Below are positions 1 through 9,003 of a stretch of 64,000 nucleotides of DNA, piece after piece. The stretch lies in the NCBI RefSeq assembly GCF_900188165.1, contig NZ_FZOS01000009.1, positions 62,001 through 126,000 on the forward strand. The letters run 5' to 3'. This DNA comes from Edaphosphingomonas laterariae. GTDB lineage: Bacteria; Pseudomonadota; Alphaproteobacteria; Sphingomonadales; Sphingomonadaceae. Within the stretch, counting starts at the first letter, position 1. Each line of letters begins with the position of its first letter. Both the position numbers and the translations under genes were made by a program. The notes beneath the pieces were generated by a model. That model saw only the letters and a list, made by a program, of their open reading frames with translations. It did no database searches and was not told the origin of the DNA.

Positions 1-971
1 CGATCGCCGCCACGGCCGATGCGCTCGCCCGGCTCGACGTGGCCGCCGGGCTCGCCGAACGGGCGATCGAAGGCCATTGGTGCCGCCCCGCTTTCGCCGA
101 AGAACCCTGCTTCGAAGTCGAAGGCGGCCGCCATCCCGTGGTCGAAGCCGCCGTCACCGCCACCGGCGAACGCTTCGTCGCCAATGACTGCCAGTTGCTG
201 CCCGATCGGCGGCTATGGCTCGTCACCGGCCCCAATATGGGCGGTAAATCGACCTTCCTGCGCCAGAATGCGCTGATCGCGGTGCTGGCGCAGGCGGGCG
301 GCTATGTGCCTGCCGCGTCTGCCCGGCTGGGCCTTGTCGATCGGCTGTTCAGCCGCGTCGGCGCGTCGGACAATCTGGCGCGCGGACGATCGACCTTCAT
401 GGTCGAAATGGTGGAAACCGCCGCGATACTCGCGCAGGCCACCGAACGCTCGCTCGTCATCCTCGACGAAGTGGGCCGCGGCACCTCCACCTATGACGGC
501 CTGGCGATCGCCTGGGCGGTGGTCGAAGCCGTGCATGACATCAACCGCTGCCGCTGCCTGTTCGCCACGCATTATCATGAACTGACCCGGCTCGCCGAAC
601 GGCTCGACGCGCTCTCGCTCCACCATGTCCGCGCGCGCGAGTGGAAGGGCGATCTCGTCCTCCTCCACGAGCTTGCCGATGGTCCGGCCGATCGCAGCTA
701 TGGCATCGCCGTCGCGAAGCTGGCCGGGCTGCCGCCCGCCGTGCTCGGTCGCGCGCAATCGGTGCTCGCCAAGCTGGAAAGCGGCCGGGCGGCCACGGGC
801 GGCATCGCCGCCGGTCTCGATGATCTGCCCCTCTTCGCGGCAGCGGCCGCAGCGCCGCCGCCGCCCGTCGATCCGCTGCGTGAGGCGCTCGATGCGATCC
901 TCCCCGACGCCCTTTCGCCCCGCGATGCGCTCGATGCACTCTATCGGCTCAAGACGCTGGCGGAGGGCTGA
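1..971 (+). CDS. mutS: DNA mismatch repair protein MutS, C-terminal part (5' end outside window)
   Basis: This is the last ~322 codons of MutS, the ATPase that recognises mismatched DNA and recruits MutL. The frame is open from base 3, so the gene starts before the window. Visible features are the Walker A motif GPNMGGKS (about nt 228-251), the Walker B/signature [13 protein letters not shown] (about nt 462-500) and the ATHYHEL segment near nt 570. The end, with [16 protein letters not shown], resembles the short MutS oligomerisation tail. The mismatch-binding domain I lies outside, so completeness cannot be judged. The family call is certain from the ATPase core. Confidence 0.97.
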   Translation, partial: IAATADALARLDVAAGLAERAIEGHWCRPAFAEEPCFEVEGGRHPVVEAAVTATGERFVANDCQLLPDRRLWLVTGPNMGGKSTFLRQNALIAVLAQAGGYVPAASARLGLVDRLFSRVGASDNLARGRSTFMVEMVETAAILAQATERSLVILDEVGRGTSTYDGLAIAWAVVEAVHDINRCRCLFATHYHELTRLAERLDALSLHHVRAREWKGDLVLLHELADGPADRSYGIAVAKLAGLPPAVLGRAQSVLAKLESGRAATGGIAAGLDDLPLFAAAAAAPPPPVDPLREALDAILPDALSPRDALDALYRLKTLAEG

Positions 972-1079
972 CCGCCGGAGCAAAGCTTCATCTGCGATTG
1001 ATCCGCAATAGTATTCGCGGTAACGGCCATCTCACCGGAGTCGTGGAACACCCGCTTCGGGGGCGACGAGGTGAGGTGT

Positions 1080-1832
1080 ATGCACGCGGTTTCCCTGCGA
1101 GATGCTGGCGAGCGCCGTCGCGACGCGACCTTCCATGCGACTTTCCCGCCGGCGCCCGAAGCCGCGCCCGACACCGCGACGCCGATCGACCCGGATTCGC
1201 GCTTCGATACCCGGCGGCGCCCCAATATCGGGGCGATCGGCGCGGTCGCGCTCGTCCATGCCGGCCTGTTCGCCGCGCTGATCCAGATGAACGTCATCCC
1301 GATCAAGGCGGTGAAGCGCGAACCGCTGGTCGTCGAACTGATCGTCGAACCGCCGGCACCGCCGCCCGCCCCGCCCGAAACCAAGGTGGAGCCGGTGAAG
1401 CCGATCGAACCCGTGGTGGTTGCGCCGACACCGATCGTCCGCACGATCGCGCCGCCACCACCGCCGGTCGTCGCCACGGCAACCCCGCCGCCGCCGCAAT
1501 CGGCGGTCGTCGCGGCCAATGCAACGCCAGCACCACCGGCCGGCCCGGTCAGCGCCGGTGATCTTTCGTCGACGATGATCGAATTCAAGGCGCCGGCCTA
1601 TCCGGTCGAATCGCGCCGCAAGAAGGAACAGGGCATCGTGCTGCTCAACCTGCTGCTCGGGCTCGACGGCCGGGTCAGCGAGATCGCGGTGCAGAAGTCG
1701 AGCGGCTTCGCGCGGCTCGACGAAGCGGCGCTGAAGGCCGTGCGGCGCTGGCGCTGGTCGCCCCTGATGCGCGGCGGCCAGCCGATGATGGTGCGCGGCG
1801 TCGTCGAAATCCCCTTCATCATCAAGAATTGA
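1080..1832 (+). CDS. tonB: energy transducer TonB
   Basis: This is a TonB-family protein of 250 aa that transmits proton-motive force from ExbBD to outer-membrane receptors. It has a cytoplasmic N-terminus and one membrane segment (roughly residues 44-63, containing [10 protein letters not shown] with the conserved membrane His). A long Pro/Val/Glu-rich periplasmic linker follows ([10 protein letters not shown] and similar). The TonB C-terminal domain runs from [10 protein letters not shown] to the end, with RRWRWSP. ATG at 1080 is preferred over GTG at 1071 because GAGG at 1068-1071 is 8 nt upstream. The iron dioxygenase gene begins 13 bp downstream, suggesting an iron-uptake context. Confidence 0.9.
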   Translation: MHAVSLRDAGERRRDATFHATFPPAPEAAPDTATPIDPDSRFDTRRRPNIGAIGAVALVHAGLFAALIQMNVIPIKAVKREPLVVELIVEPPAPPPAPPETKVEPVKPIEPVVVAPTPIVRTIAPPPPPVVATATPPPPQSAVVAANATPAPPAGPVSAGDLSSTMIEFKAPAYPVESRRKKEQGIVLLNLLLGLDGRVSEIAVQKSSGFARLDEAALKAVRRWRWSPLMRGGQPMMVRGVVEIPFIIKN

Positions 1833-1845
1833 ACGGTCGCCCGCG

Positions 1846-2529
1846 ATGATGATCGCCATTCCCGATCTGCTGGACACAGCCGCGCTTGCCCGCGTCCGCA
1901 CCCTGATCGATGCCGCCCCCTGGGTTGACGGCAATGTCACGTCCGGCCGGCAATCGGCGCTGGCCAAGCGCAATGCGCAACTGCCCGAGGATTCGCCGGC
2001 GGCGCGCGAAGCGGGCGGCATCATCCTCGATGCGCTCGGCCGCACGCCCTTGTTCGTCGCCGCGGCCCTGCCGCTCAAGGTGTTCCCGCCCTTGTTCAAT
2101 CGCTACGGGCCCGGGGATACGTTCGGCACGCATGTCGACAATGCCGTCCGCATCCAGCGCGGCAGCGATTTCCGCATCCGCAGCGATCTTTCCGCCACGC
2201 TCTTCCTGGCCGATCCCGACAGCTATGATGGGGGCGAACTGGTGATCGAGGATCAGTTCGGGGTCCAGTCGGTCAAGCTGCCGGCCGGCCACATGATCCT
2301 CTATCCCGCGTCCAGCCTCCACCGGGTCGAGCCGATCACGCGCGGCGAACGGGTGGCGAGCTTCTTCTGGATCCAGAGCATGGTGCGTGATGATGGCGCG
2401 CGCCGGACGCTGTTCGATCTCGACAGCGCGATCCAGACGATCGCAGTCGACCGCGGGCAGGACGATGCCGCGATCATCCGGCTGACCGGCGTCTATCATA
2501 ATCTGCTGCGCCGCTGGGCCGACGCCTGA
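1846..2529 (+). CDS. PKHD-type Fe(II)/2-oxoglutarate-dependent hydroxylase (PiuC/YbiX family)
   Basis: The 227 aa protein matches the PiuC/YbiX family of prolyl-4-hydroxylase-like dioxygenases, usually found beside TonB-dependent siderophore receptors. The double-stranded beta-helix metal ligands are visible as H96-x-D98 (in GTHVDN) and H159 (SSLHRVEP), with a 2-oxoglutarate-binding Arg nearby (TRGERV, R169). Family length is about 225 aa, so it looks complete. It lies 13 bp after tonB and is probably co-transcribed. The substrate of the family is not firmly known, and no receptor gene is adjacent here. Confidence 0.9.
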   Translation: MMIAIPDLLDTAALARVRTLIDAAPWVDGNVTSGRQSALAKRNAQLPEDSPAAREAGGIILDALGRTPLFVAAALPLKVFPPLFNRYGPGDTFGTHVDNAVRIQRGSDFRIRSDLSATLFLADPDSYDGGELVIEDQFGVQSVKLPAGHMILYPASSLHRVEPITRGERVASFFWIQSMVRDDGARRTLFDLDSAIQTIAVDRGQDDAAIIRLTGVYHNLLRRWADA

Positions 2530-2545
2530 CAATTGCGGCCGCCGA

Positions 2546-2710
2546 TCAACCGATCGGGTGAATCATCGCGTCGGCATCAATGCCCGTTGGACTGATGCCC
2601 CGCCGCCGCAGCTTGACGCGCTGGTGCCGGCGCCACGCGATCGTCGACCAGATGGCTCCGCCCACGACCATCACACCAATCAACCCGTAGGCGATCATCT
2701 CACGCGCCAC
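2546..2710 (-). CDS. small single-pass membrane protein, function unknown
   Basis: This 54-codon ORF reads from GTG at 2710. AGAGGA lies 6 nt upstream of that codon, which is a good ribosome binding site; an internal ATG at 2698 is the alternative. The product has one hydrophobic segment (MIAYGLIGVMVVGGAIW) followed by a basic stretch (WRRHQRVKLRRR) and a short polar tail ending HPIG. This is the pattern of a small inner-membrane protein with a cytoplasmic C-terminus. I recognise no family. Its 3' end faces the dioxygenase gene convergently, 16 bp away. Confidence 0.6.
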   Translation of the reverse strand: MAREMIAYGLIGVMVVGGAIWSTIAWRRHQRVKLRRRGISPTGIDADAMIHPIG

Positions 2711-2869
2711 TGTCTATCCTCTGCTGCTTCGCTGTTCGCGAGACCGCCCATTACTGAAACTTGGTCGACAGGCAAATCATCGCTCTCGCCGGAACAGGCG
2801 AAGCGAGGCAGCAATGATCCTCCGCATGGCGCCAGCGATCAAGCGGGCGCGCGACGAAGCGTGGATGCC

Positions 2870-3166
2870 TTACGCCGCACGGCGGCCGGTTTGCTGCAAC
2901 CAGGCGCGGGCCTGGCGCTGCGCCTCGGCGATTTCGCGGGCGGACATATCCTCGGAGATTTCGGCGCGGCACAATTGCGCCTGCTCGATCCCGCCAAGCG
3001 CGGCGAGATTGAACCATTTATGCGCCTCGACGAGATCCATCTCAAAGCCGCCGCCGCCGGTGGAATATCGCATGCCCAGTTCATAATAGGCATCGACGTC
3101 CCCCCGAAGCGCGTCGAGAAAGCGGCTGTCGGTCAGATATTGTGCGGTTGCAAGACTGTGTCCCAT
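2870..3166 (-). CDS. small Sel1-repeat-like protein
   Basis: This is a 98 aa soluble protein. Residues ~20-75 resemble Sel1/TPR-like helical repeats: DAYYELGMRYSTGGGG, then DLVEAHKWFNLAALGG, the usual repeat centre. Such repeats mediate protein contacts; no catalytic motif is present. The ATG at 3166 is preceded by CAGGGGCC. About 60 bp upstream, TTAACCAT (minus strand, 3231-3224) matches a short CtrA box, so cell-cycle control is possible. The partner is unknown. Confidence 0.7.
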   Translation of the reverse strand: MGHSLATAQYLTDSRFLDALRGDVDAYYELGMRYSTGGGGFEMDLVEAHKWFNLAALGGIEQAQLCRAEISEDMSAREIAEAQRQARAWLQQTGRRAA

Positions 3167-3223
3167 GCTACGGCCCCTGCCGGTTTAGCTCGGAACGCTA
3201 CTGTCACGACAAACCCGAAATAA

Positions 3224-3231
3224 ATGGTTAA
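3224..3231 (-). promoter_or_regulatory. candidate CtrA half-site upstream of the Sel1-like gene
   Basis: TTAACCAT reads on the minus strand in the orientation of the Sel1-like gene, about 58 bp before its ATG. It matches the short CtrA motif described in alphaproteobacteria. A single 8-mer is weak evidence. The presence of sciP, a CtrA antagonist gene, in this window makes it worth noting. Confidence 0.35.
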
Positions 3232-3329
3232 CGGCAAATTGCGCCCAAATACCGGGGCGATTTTCGCCCGGCCACGACTGCGGCGACGACCACCGGGACA
3301 TGGCCGCCGCGGCATAATTGCCCGCTTTA

Positions 3330-4181
3330 TTATGCCTCGGGCGGCGTGACCTGCAGATTGTCGATCAGCCGCGTTCGGCCAAGCCGGGCCGCCGCCAACA
3401 ACCGCGCCGGGCGGTCCAGCCGTTCGATCGGCTCAAGCGTCGCGGCATCGCAAAGCGCGACATAGTCGATCGGATCGAAGCCGGCATCGACGAGCCGTCG
3501 CCGCGCCACCACCAACGCCTCGGCGACATCGGCACCGCCCTCGATCGCCCCGGCCGCTTCGCCGAGCGCGCGGGGCAGCGCCCGTGCCGCCTGACGTTCC
3601 TCGGGCGCGAGATAGGCATTGCGCGACGACAGAGCGAGGCCGTCATCGTCGCGCTGGGTCGGCACGCCGACCACCTCGACCCCGGTATCGAGGTCGATCG
3701 CCATCCGCCGGATCACGGCCAGCTGCTGATAGTCCTTCTCGCCGAACAGCGCGACATCCGGGCGGACCTGCGCGAACAACTTGGCGACGACGGTGGCCAC
3801 CCCGTCGAAATGGCCCGGCCGCGCCGCGCCGTCGAGGCCGGCGGTGATCCCCGCGACCGAGATCGTCGTGGCAAAGCCATCGGGATACATGGCATCCACC
3901 GTGGGCGCCCACAGGATGGCGACGCCCGCTTCTTCCAGCAGGCGCGCATCGGCCGCCTCGCGGCGCGGATAGGCATCGAAATCCTCGTTCGGCCCGAACT
4001 GGGTGGGATTGACGAAGATCGACACCACGACATGCGTGGCCCGCGCCTTCGCCTCCGTCACCAGCGCGATATGGCCGGCGTGAAGCGCCCCCATCGTCGG
4101 CACCAGCGCGACGGTGCCGCCATCGGCGCGGAAGGCGGCTACGGCCTCGCGGAGCTCGGCGACGGTACGAACGATTTGCAC
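3330..4181 (-). CDS. panC: pantothenate synthetase
   Basis: PanC condenses pantoate and beta-alanine using ATP, the last step of pantothenate synthesis and so of CoA supply. From GTG at 4181 the protein is 283 aa, the usual family length. The nucleotide-binding TMGALHAGH motif, FVNPTQF, FGEKDYQQL and LSSRN segments are all present. The GTG start is favoured over the upstream ATG at 4271 because GGAGGT (4197-4192) lies 9 nt before it and the N-terminus VQIVRTVAELR is canonical. It is divergent from mipZ. Confidence 0.95.
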   Translation of the reverse strand: MQIVRTVAELREAVAAFRADGGTVALVPTMGALHAGHIALVTEAKARATHVVVSIFVNPTQFGPNEDFDAYPRREAADARLLEEAGVAILWAPTVDAMYPDGFATTISVAGITAGLDGAARPGHFDGVATVVAKLFAQVRPDVALFGEKDYQQLAVIRRMAIDLDTGVEVVGVPTQRDDDGLALSSRNAYLAPEERQAARALPRALGEAAGAIEGGADVAEALVVARRRLVDAGFDPIDYVALCDAATLEPIERLDRPARLLAAARLGRTRLIDNLQVTPPEA

Positions 4182-4276
4182 GGGCAGGGAACCTCCGATA
4201 AGCGCTGGCACATGGTCCGGGGCGTCTTTGGGGGCCGTCGCCGGCGGAATCAAGTGAACAGGGATCGGCAATCATT

Positions 4277-5071
4277 ATGGCCGCAGGCGCAGCCCATCTG
4301 ATAGTCTTCGCCAACGAAAAGGGCGGATCGGGGAAATCCACCACTGCCGTCCATGTCGCCGTGGCGCTCGCCGCCGCCGGCCGCCGCGTCGCCGCGATCG
4401 ACCTCGATACGCGCCAGCGCACCTTCGGCCGCTATATGGAAAATCGCGAGGCGACATCGCGCCGCCAGCTGATCGACCTGCCGACCCCGATGACCGAGAC
4501 CTTCGATCCGTCGAAAGGCGTGCATATCAACGATCGCATCGACGCGCTGGCCGCCGAGGCCGACGTGGTGGTGATCGACACGCCCGGCCGTGACGATCTG
4601 CACGCGCTCGCCGCCATGCAGCGCGCCGACACGCTGGTCACGCCGATCAACGACAGCTTCATCGATCTCGATCTGATCGGGCAGGTCGATGCCGAAACCT
4701 ACAAGATCCGTCGGCCGAGCTTCTATGCCGAACTCGTCTGGGATGCCCGCAAGGTGCGCGCCAAGACCGATGGCGGCACGGTCGACTGGGTGGTGCTCCG
4801 CAACCGCCTCCAGCATGTCGAGGCGCGCAACATGCGCCGCGTCGCCAATGCGCTGGGCGAACTGGCCAAGCGCGTCGGTTTCCGGGTGATTCCGGGCCTG
4901 TCCGAACGCGTGATCTATCGCGAGCTGTTTCCGAAGGGGGTCACGCTGCTCGATCTCGCCGCCATCGGCGAACCGGGCATCGCGCACATCGCCGCCCGCC
5001 AGGAACTGCGCGAAATGGTGTCCGGCCTCACCCTGCCCGACTGGCCGGCGATGCGCGCGGCCAACGGCTGA
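4277..5071 (+). CDS. mipZ: division-plane positioning ATPase MipZ
   Basis: MipZ is a ParA-like ATPase that forms a bipolar gradient from ParB-bound origins and blocks FtsZ ring assembly away from midcell in alphaproteobacteria. The 264 aa product has the deviant Walker A box KGGSGKST (residues 15-22), DLDTRQRTFGRY as in Caulobacter MipZ, and the Walker B VVVIDTPGRDD. The ending LPDWPAMRAANG is also family-like. It is divergent from panC and overlaps the next gene by one base (TGATG), implying translational coupling with the J-domain protein. Confidence 0.93.
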   Translation: MAAGAAHLIVFANEKGGSGKSTTAVHVAVALAAAGRRVAAIDLDTRQRTFGRYMENREATSRRQLIDLPTPMTETFDPSKGVHINDRIDALAAEADVVVIDTPGRDDLHALAAMQRADTLVTPINDSFIDLDLIGQVDAETYKIRRPSFYAELVWDARKVRAKTDGGTVDWVVLRNRLQHVEARNMRRVANALGELAKRVGFRVIPGLSERVIYRELFPKGVTLLDLAAIGEPGIAHIAARQELREMVSGLTLPDWPAMRAANG

Positions 5072-5493
5072 TGACCTGGCTGGCCATTGCCGTCCTGGCG
5101 CTCGTCGCCTGGGAATGGCGCAAGGGCCGGCTGCGGGCGCCGACGCGGGGCGAATGGCTGGCGATCCTGCTCGGCCTCGCGGGCGCGGTTCTGGCCGCCA
5201 AGGGCAAGCCGCTGTTCGGCCTGCCACTGATCGCCGGTGCCGCCGTCGTCCTCAATCGTGCCCGCCGGGCGGCCGCACCGCCCGCCGCACCCGCCATGCC
5301 GGTCGCCGAAGCGCTGAGCCTGCTCGATCTGTCCGCCGATGCCGATGCCGATGCGATCCGCGCCGCGCACCGCCGCCTGATCGCCCGCGTCCACCCCGAT
5401 GCCGGCGGCTCGGACGAACTGGCCCGCCGGGTCAACCGCGCGCGCGATACGCTGATCGCCGAATTGAACCGCAAGCGCCCCCGCGCGTCTTGA
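5071..5493 (+). CDS. membrane-anchored J-domain protein
   Basis: The 140 aa protein has two or three hydrophobic segments in its first 62 residues (WLAIAVLALVAW, LAILLGLAGAVLA, LPLIAGAAVV). A C-terminal J-domain spans roughly residues 78-135 and includes the HPD tripeptide (H108-P109-D110) that stimulates DnaK ATPase. This order, membrane anchor then J-domain, resembles the mitochondrial Pam18/Tim14 type rather than classical DnaJ. No Gly/Phe or zinc-finger region exists. The start codon overlaps the mipZ stop, so the two are probably made together; no functional link is established. Confidence 0.85.
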   Translation: MTWLAIAVLALVAWEWRKGRLRAPTRGEWLAILLGLAGAVLAAKGKPLFGLPLIAGAAVVLNRARRAAAPPAAPAMPVAEALSLLDLSADADADAIRAAHRRLIARVHPDAGGSDELARRVNRARDTLIAELNRKRPRAS

Positions 5494-5523
5494 TCCCGCA
5501 TGTCCAGCTTAGGGAGCCAACCG

Positions 5524-6906
5524 ATGTCCCACCGTTTCGATCCGACGAGCCTGCGCGAATATGATATCCGCGGAATCGTCGGCAAAACGCTGGGCCCCGC
5601 CGATGCCTATGCCATCGGCCGCGGCTTCGCGACCCGCGTACGCCGGGCCGGCGGCACCCGCGTCGCCGTCGGCTATGACGGCCGCATCTCCTCGCCCGTG
5701 CTCGAAACCGCGCTCATCGAAGGGTTGACGGCAGGCGGGGTCGACGTCGTCCGCACCGGGCTCGGCCCCACGCCGATGCTCTATTATGCCGAAGCGACGC
5801 TGGAGGTGGATGGCGGCATCCAGATCACCGGCAGCCACAATCCCGGCGATTATAACGGGTTCAAGATGGTGCTGCAGCACCGCCCGTTCTTCGGCGCCGA
5901 TATCCAGGACATCGGGCGCATGGCGGCCGAGGAGGATTGGGAAAGCGGCACGGGCGCGGTCAGCAATGTCGATATCATCGACGATTATGTCGGCAGGCTG
6001 CTCGCCGGCTATGCGGGCGGCGCCTTCCGCATCGGCTGGGATTGCGGCAACGGCGCGGCCGGGCCGGTGATCGAAAAGCTGGTGAAGCTGCTGCCCGGCG
6101 AACATCATCTGCTGTTTACCGAAGTCGACGGCAATTTCCCCAACCACCACCCCGATCCCACCGAGGAAAAGAACCTCGCGGATCTCAAGGCGCTGGTGGC
6201 CGACAAGCAGCTCGATTTCGGGCTGGCGTTCGACGGCGACGGCGATCGCATCGGCGCGATCGACGGCCAGGGCCGGGTGGTCTGGGGCGATCAGCTGCTC
6301 GCGATCCTTGCCGAACCCGTGCTCCGCGAGGAACCCGGCGCGACGATCATCGCCGACGTCAAGGCCAGCCAGGCGCTGTACGATCGCATCGCCGAACTCG
6401 GCGGCAAGCCGCTGATGTGGAAAACCGGGCACAGCCTGATCAAGACCAAGATGAAGGAAACCAACGCGCCGCTCGCCGGCGAGATGAGCGGCCACATCTT
6501 CTTCGCGCACGATTATTACGGTTTCGACGACGCCCAATATGCCGCCGTCCGGCTGATCCGCGCGGTCCGGCTATTGGGCGGATCGCTGACCGCGCTGCGC
6601 GATGCCATGCCCGCCATGGTCAACACGCCCGAACTGCGCTTCCAATCGTCGGAAGACCGCAAGTTCCAGGTCGTGCAGGAGGTGCTCGACCGGCTCGAAA
6701 CCGCCGGCGCCGACGTCAACCGCACCGATGGCGCACGGGTCAACACGGCCGATGGCTGGTGGCTGCTGCGCGCGTCGAACACGCAGGACGTGCTGGTCGC
6801 CCGCGCCGAGGCGAAGGATCAGGCCGGGCTGGACAGGCTGGTCGCGCAGATCAACGCGCAGCTGGCCGCTTCGGGCGTGGAGCCGGTGCTGGCGGCCGGA
6901 CATTGA
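5524..6906 (+). CDS. pgmG: phosphoglucomutase/phosphomannomutase PgmG
   Basis: A 460 aa alpha-D-phosphohexomutase that interconverts glucose-6-P/glucose-1-P and mannose-6-P/mannose-1-P, feeding exopolysaccharide and LPS precursors. The catalytic phosphoserine loop ITGSHNP and the metal-binding DGDGDR loop are present. The N-terminus [16 protein letters not shown] is like the sphingan-producer enzyme PgmG. ATG 5524 is chosen over ATG 5500 because AGGGAG precedes it by 6 nt. galU, which uses glucose-1-P, lies 32 kb away in this window. Its last bases overlap the start of the hydrolase gene. Confidence 0.93.
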   Translation: MSHRFDPTSLREYDIRGIVGKTLGPADAYAIGRGFATRVRRAGGTRVAVGYDGRISSPVLETALIEGLTAGGVDVVRTGLGPTPMLYYAEATLEVDGGIQITGSHNPGDYNGFKMVLQHRPFFGADIQDIGRMAAEEDWESGTGAVSNVDIIDDYVGRLLAGYAGGAFRIGWDCGNGAAGPVIEKLVKLLPGEHHLLFTEVDGNFPNHHPDPTEEKNLADLKALVADKQLDFGLAFDGDGDRIGAIDGQGRVVWGDQLLAILAEPVLREEPGATIIADVKASQALYDRIAELGGKPLMWKTGHSLIKTKMKETNAPLAGEMSGHIFFAHDYYGFDDAQYAAVRLIRAVRLLGGSLTALRDAMPAMVNTPELRFQSSEDRKFQVVQEVLDRLETAGADVNRTDGARVNTADGWWLLRASNTQDVLVARAEAKDQAGLDRLVAQINAQLAASGVEPVLAAGH

Positions 6907-7772
6907 ATCAGGCCCCGCGCGACGGCTGGATCACCACGCAGCGGCTTCGCCTCCACCATGTCGAATGGGGCGATCCCGCCGCGCCACCCCTGATCCTCGT
7001 CCATGGCGGGCGCGATCACGCGCGTAGCTGGGATGCGATCGCCAGCGCCTTCGCCGATCGCTTCCGCGTCATCGCGCCCGATCTGCGCGGTCATGGCGAC
7101 AGCGACTGGGTGTCGGACGGCAGCTATGAGATGGCCGATCTCGTCGCCGACATGGCCGCACTGTTCGATGGGCTCGGCATCGCCCGCGCCTCCGTCGTCG
7201 GCCATTCGCTGGGCGGCAATGTGGCGCTGCGCCATGCCGGCACCTATCCCGATCGCGTCTCGCGCCTGATCGTGATCGAAGGGCTTGGCCCCTCGCCCAA
7301 GGTCGCCGCCGAAATCGCCGCCCGGCCGATTGCCGATCGGATGCGGGACTGGATCGGCAAGCAGCATCGGATGAGCGCGGCCGAACAGCGCAGCTATGAT
7401 TCGATCGACGCCGCCACCGCCCGGATGATGGCCGCTAATCCGCGCCTGTCCCCCGATCTGGCGCGCCACCTGACCGTCCATGGCTCGCGAACGGGCGACG
7501 ATGGGCGGGTGCGCTTCAAGTTCGACCCGGCCGTCGGCAATATGTCGCCCGCCGACATCTCCCAGGCGGAGAAACATGCCTTGTGGGCCGCGGTCACCTG
7601 TCCGGTGATCCTCGCTTATGGCAAGGATAGCTGGGCGTCGAACCCGGCCGAGGATGGCCGCGACCGCCATTTCCGCGACGCCAGCACCGCCCTGTTCGAT
7701 GATGCCGGCCACTGGCTGCACCATGATCGGCGCGACGCCTTCATCGCCATGATGCAGGATTTTATCGGCTGA
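6903..7772 (+). CDS. alpha/beta-fold hydrolase
   Basis: The 289 aa protein has a complete alpha/beta hydrolase fold. The HGGRDH oxyanion-side motif is near residue 34, the nucleophile elbow GHSLGG puts Ser at 102, and the catalytic His is probably H270 in DAGHWLHHD. The start is taken as TTG 6903, which overlaps the pgmG stop (TTGA); the frame is also open upstream but there it reads through pgmG. The coupling suggests co-expression with pgmG, but the substrate is unknown. Esterase, lactonase or epoxide hydrolase activity are all possible. Confidence 0.85.
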   Translation: MNQAPRDGWITTQRLRLHHVEWGDPAAPPLILVHGGRDHARSWDAIASAFADRFRVIAPDLRGHGDSDWVSDGSYEMADLVADMAALFDGLGIARASVVGHSLGGNVALRHAGTYPDRVSRLIVIEGLGPSPKVAAEIAARPIADRMRDWIGKQHRMSAAEQRSYDSIDAATARMMAANPRLSPDLARHLTVHGSRTGDDGRVRFKFDPAVGNMSPADISQAEKHALWAAVTCPVILAYGKDSWASNPAEDGRDRHFRDASTALFDDAGHWLHHDRRDAFIAMMQDFIG

Positions 7773-7846
7773 ACAGGCGCCGCGCGGTCGATCGGTGCGC
7801 ACTACAAAAACCCCTTCCCAACCGAACATAATAGTATATCATCGCC

Positions 7847-7859
7847 GTTACAGTGTAAC
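7847..7859. promoter_or_regulatory. palindrome GTTACA-G-TGTAAC upstream of the second tonB
   Basis: A perfect 6-bp inverted repeat with a one-base centre lies 23-35 bp upstream of the tonB ATG (7882) in an AT-rich gap. Size, symmetry and position fit a dimeric repressor operator (TetR or MarR size class). The cognate regulator is not evident nearby. Confidence 0.5.
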
Positions 7860-7881
7860 ATCACTGAGAGCGGAGGATGTC

Positions 7882-8523
7882 ATGACCCATGGTGGTTTCC
7901 TCGACCAACGCACGCAAAGCCCCACCAGCCTCGCTTTTGTCGGCGCGCTCCATGTCGCGGCGATCGGCGCGCTGATCCTGTTCCCGCCCACCTTCCTTGT
8001 CCCCGATCGGATTCCCAGCTTCCCGCTGATCAATATCGAAGACCCACCGCCACCGCCGCAGATCCCGGACGATCCGCCACCGCCCGCCCCGAAACAGAGA
8101 GAGGCCGTTACCAAACCCGTCGTGGTCGTCCCGACGCTTCCGAAAACACCGACCGGACCGACCTTTCCACCCAACCCGCTTCCACCCATCCCCGGCCCAA
8201 CCGCCGGCACCGACCCCATACCGCCCCTGCCTTTGCCCCCGGTGGAGCGGGAAGCGGTGATCGACCAGCGGGCGCCCTTCCAGCCGAGCTACCCGCCCCG
8301 CCTCGCGCGGCAGGAGATCGCCGGCAATACCGTCGTCCGCGTGCTGATCGGCAGCGACGGGCGGGTGAAGGCGGTGGAAATGCTGTCCGCCACCGATCCC
8401 GAATTTTTCGAAGCGACGCGCAAGCAGGCGCTCCGCTTCTGGCGCTTCAAGCCCGCGACCCGCGATGGCGTGCCGGTGGAAAGCTGGCGAACCCTGACGG
8501 TGCGGTTCGAAATGAAGGCATGA
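7882..8523 (+). CDS. energy transducer TonB (second paralogue)
   Basis: A 213 aa TonB-like protein: short cytoplasmic N-terminus, one membrane span (about residues 18-38, LAFVGALHVAAIGALIL), a Pro-rich linker (DPPPPPQIPDDPPPP) and a TonB C-terminal domain from YPPRLARQEI to the end with RFWRFKPAT. ATG 7882 is fixed by CGGAGG four nucleotides upstream. It differs clearly from the tonB at 1080 in linker and N-terminus, so it is probably dedicated to another receptor set. The palindrome at 7847-7859 may control it. A 49-codon ORF starts within its stop codon. Confidence 0.88.
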   Translation: MTHGGFLDQRTQSPTSLAFVGALHVAAIGALILFPPTFLVPDRIPSFPLINIEDPPPPPQIPDDPPPPAPKQREAVTKPVVVVPTLPKTPTGPTFPPNPLPPIPGPTAGTDPIPPLPLPPVEREAVIDQRAPFQPSYPPRLARQEIAGNTVVRVLIGSDGRVKAVEMLSATDPEFFEATRKQALRFWRFKPATRDGVPVESWRTLTVRFEMKA

Positions 8524-8669
8524 CGCCAGCCGACTCTCCTTGGCCTGACGCACTGCACCCATTGCCCGATCTCGCGCCACCGCCCGAGGCCCGGCAATGG
8601 GTGCCTTTCTGTTCGCCATGGCGGGGCGATCCGCAGGGCTGGCGCGATCCGCCCCCAGCGCCTATTTAG
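8520..8669 (+). CDS. possible 49-aa Pro/Trp-rich small ORF coupled to tonB
   Basis: An ATG at 8520 overlaps the tonB stop (ATGA) and reads 49 codons to TAG at 8667. The peptide is rich in Pro and Trp (SPWPDALHPLPDLAPPP, then WRGDPQGWRDPPP). Third-position GC is lower than in neighbouring genes and I recognise no family, so this may be a chance ORF. The exact stop/start overlap is the main argument for translation. Confidence 0.3.
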   Translation: MTPADSPWPDALHPLPDLAPPPEARQWVPFCSPWRGDPQGWRDPPPAPI

Positions 8670-8675
8670 GCGGTC

Positions 8676-8999
8676 ATGGCCATTCCCCGCCCTTCCAAGC
8701 CGTCAGTCGTCTGGCGCGACTTTCGCGCCTTTCTGGGTGGCGAACAGCGTCACAAGCTGCTGATCGCCATGGTTTCCGTGTTGATGCCGGCTTTGCTTGT
8801 CGCGGGCTTCTACGTCGATTCGAAGCGGGATACGCCCAAGCCGCAAATGTATTTCATCGCCAGCTGGCCGGCCGATCGCAGCGATGCCGAGATCGTCGCC
8901 CAGCAGAAAATCGACCAGAAGGCGCTCGACGCGAAGCGCGAGGCCAAGCGCCAGGAATATCGCCGGCTGGCGGATCAGCTCGGCATCAAGGTGGACTGA
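8676..8999 (+). CDS. conserved-looking small membrane protein, unknown
   Basis: This is a 107 aa protein with a short basic N-terminus, one membrane helix (about residues 28-47, LLIAMVSVLMPALLVAGFYV) and a charged C-terminal tail (KALDAKREAKRQEYRRLADQ) that is probably helical or coiled-coil. The protein is most likely anchored in the inner membrane with a periplasmic tail. I cannot assign a function. It ends 4 bp before the apparent ribD start and may be co-transcribed with the riboflavin genes. Confidence 0.65.
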   Translation: MAIPRPSKPSVVWRDFRAFLGGEQRHKLLIAMVSVLMPALLVAGFYVDSKRDTPKPQMYFIASWPADRSDAEIVAQQKIDQKALDAKREAKRQEYRRLADQLGIKVD

Positions 9000-9003
9000 C
9001 GGC

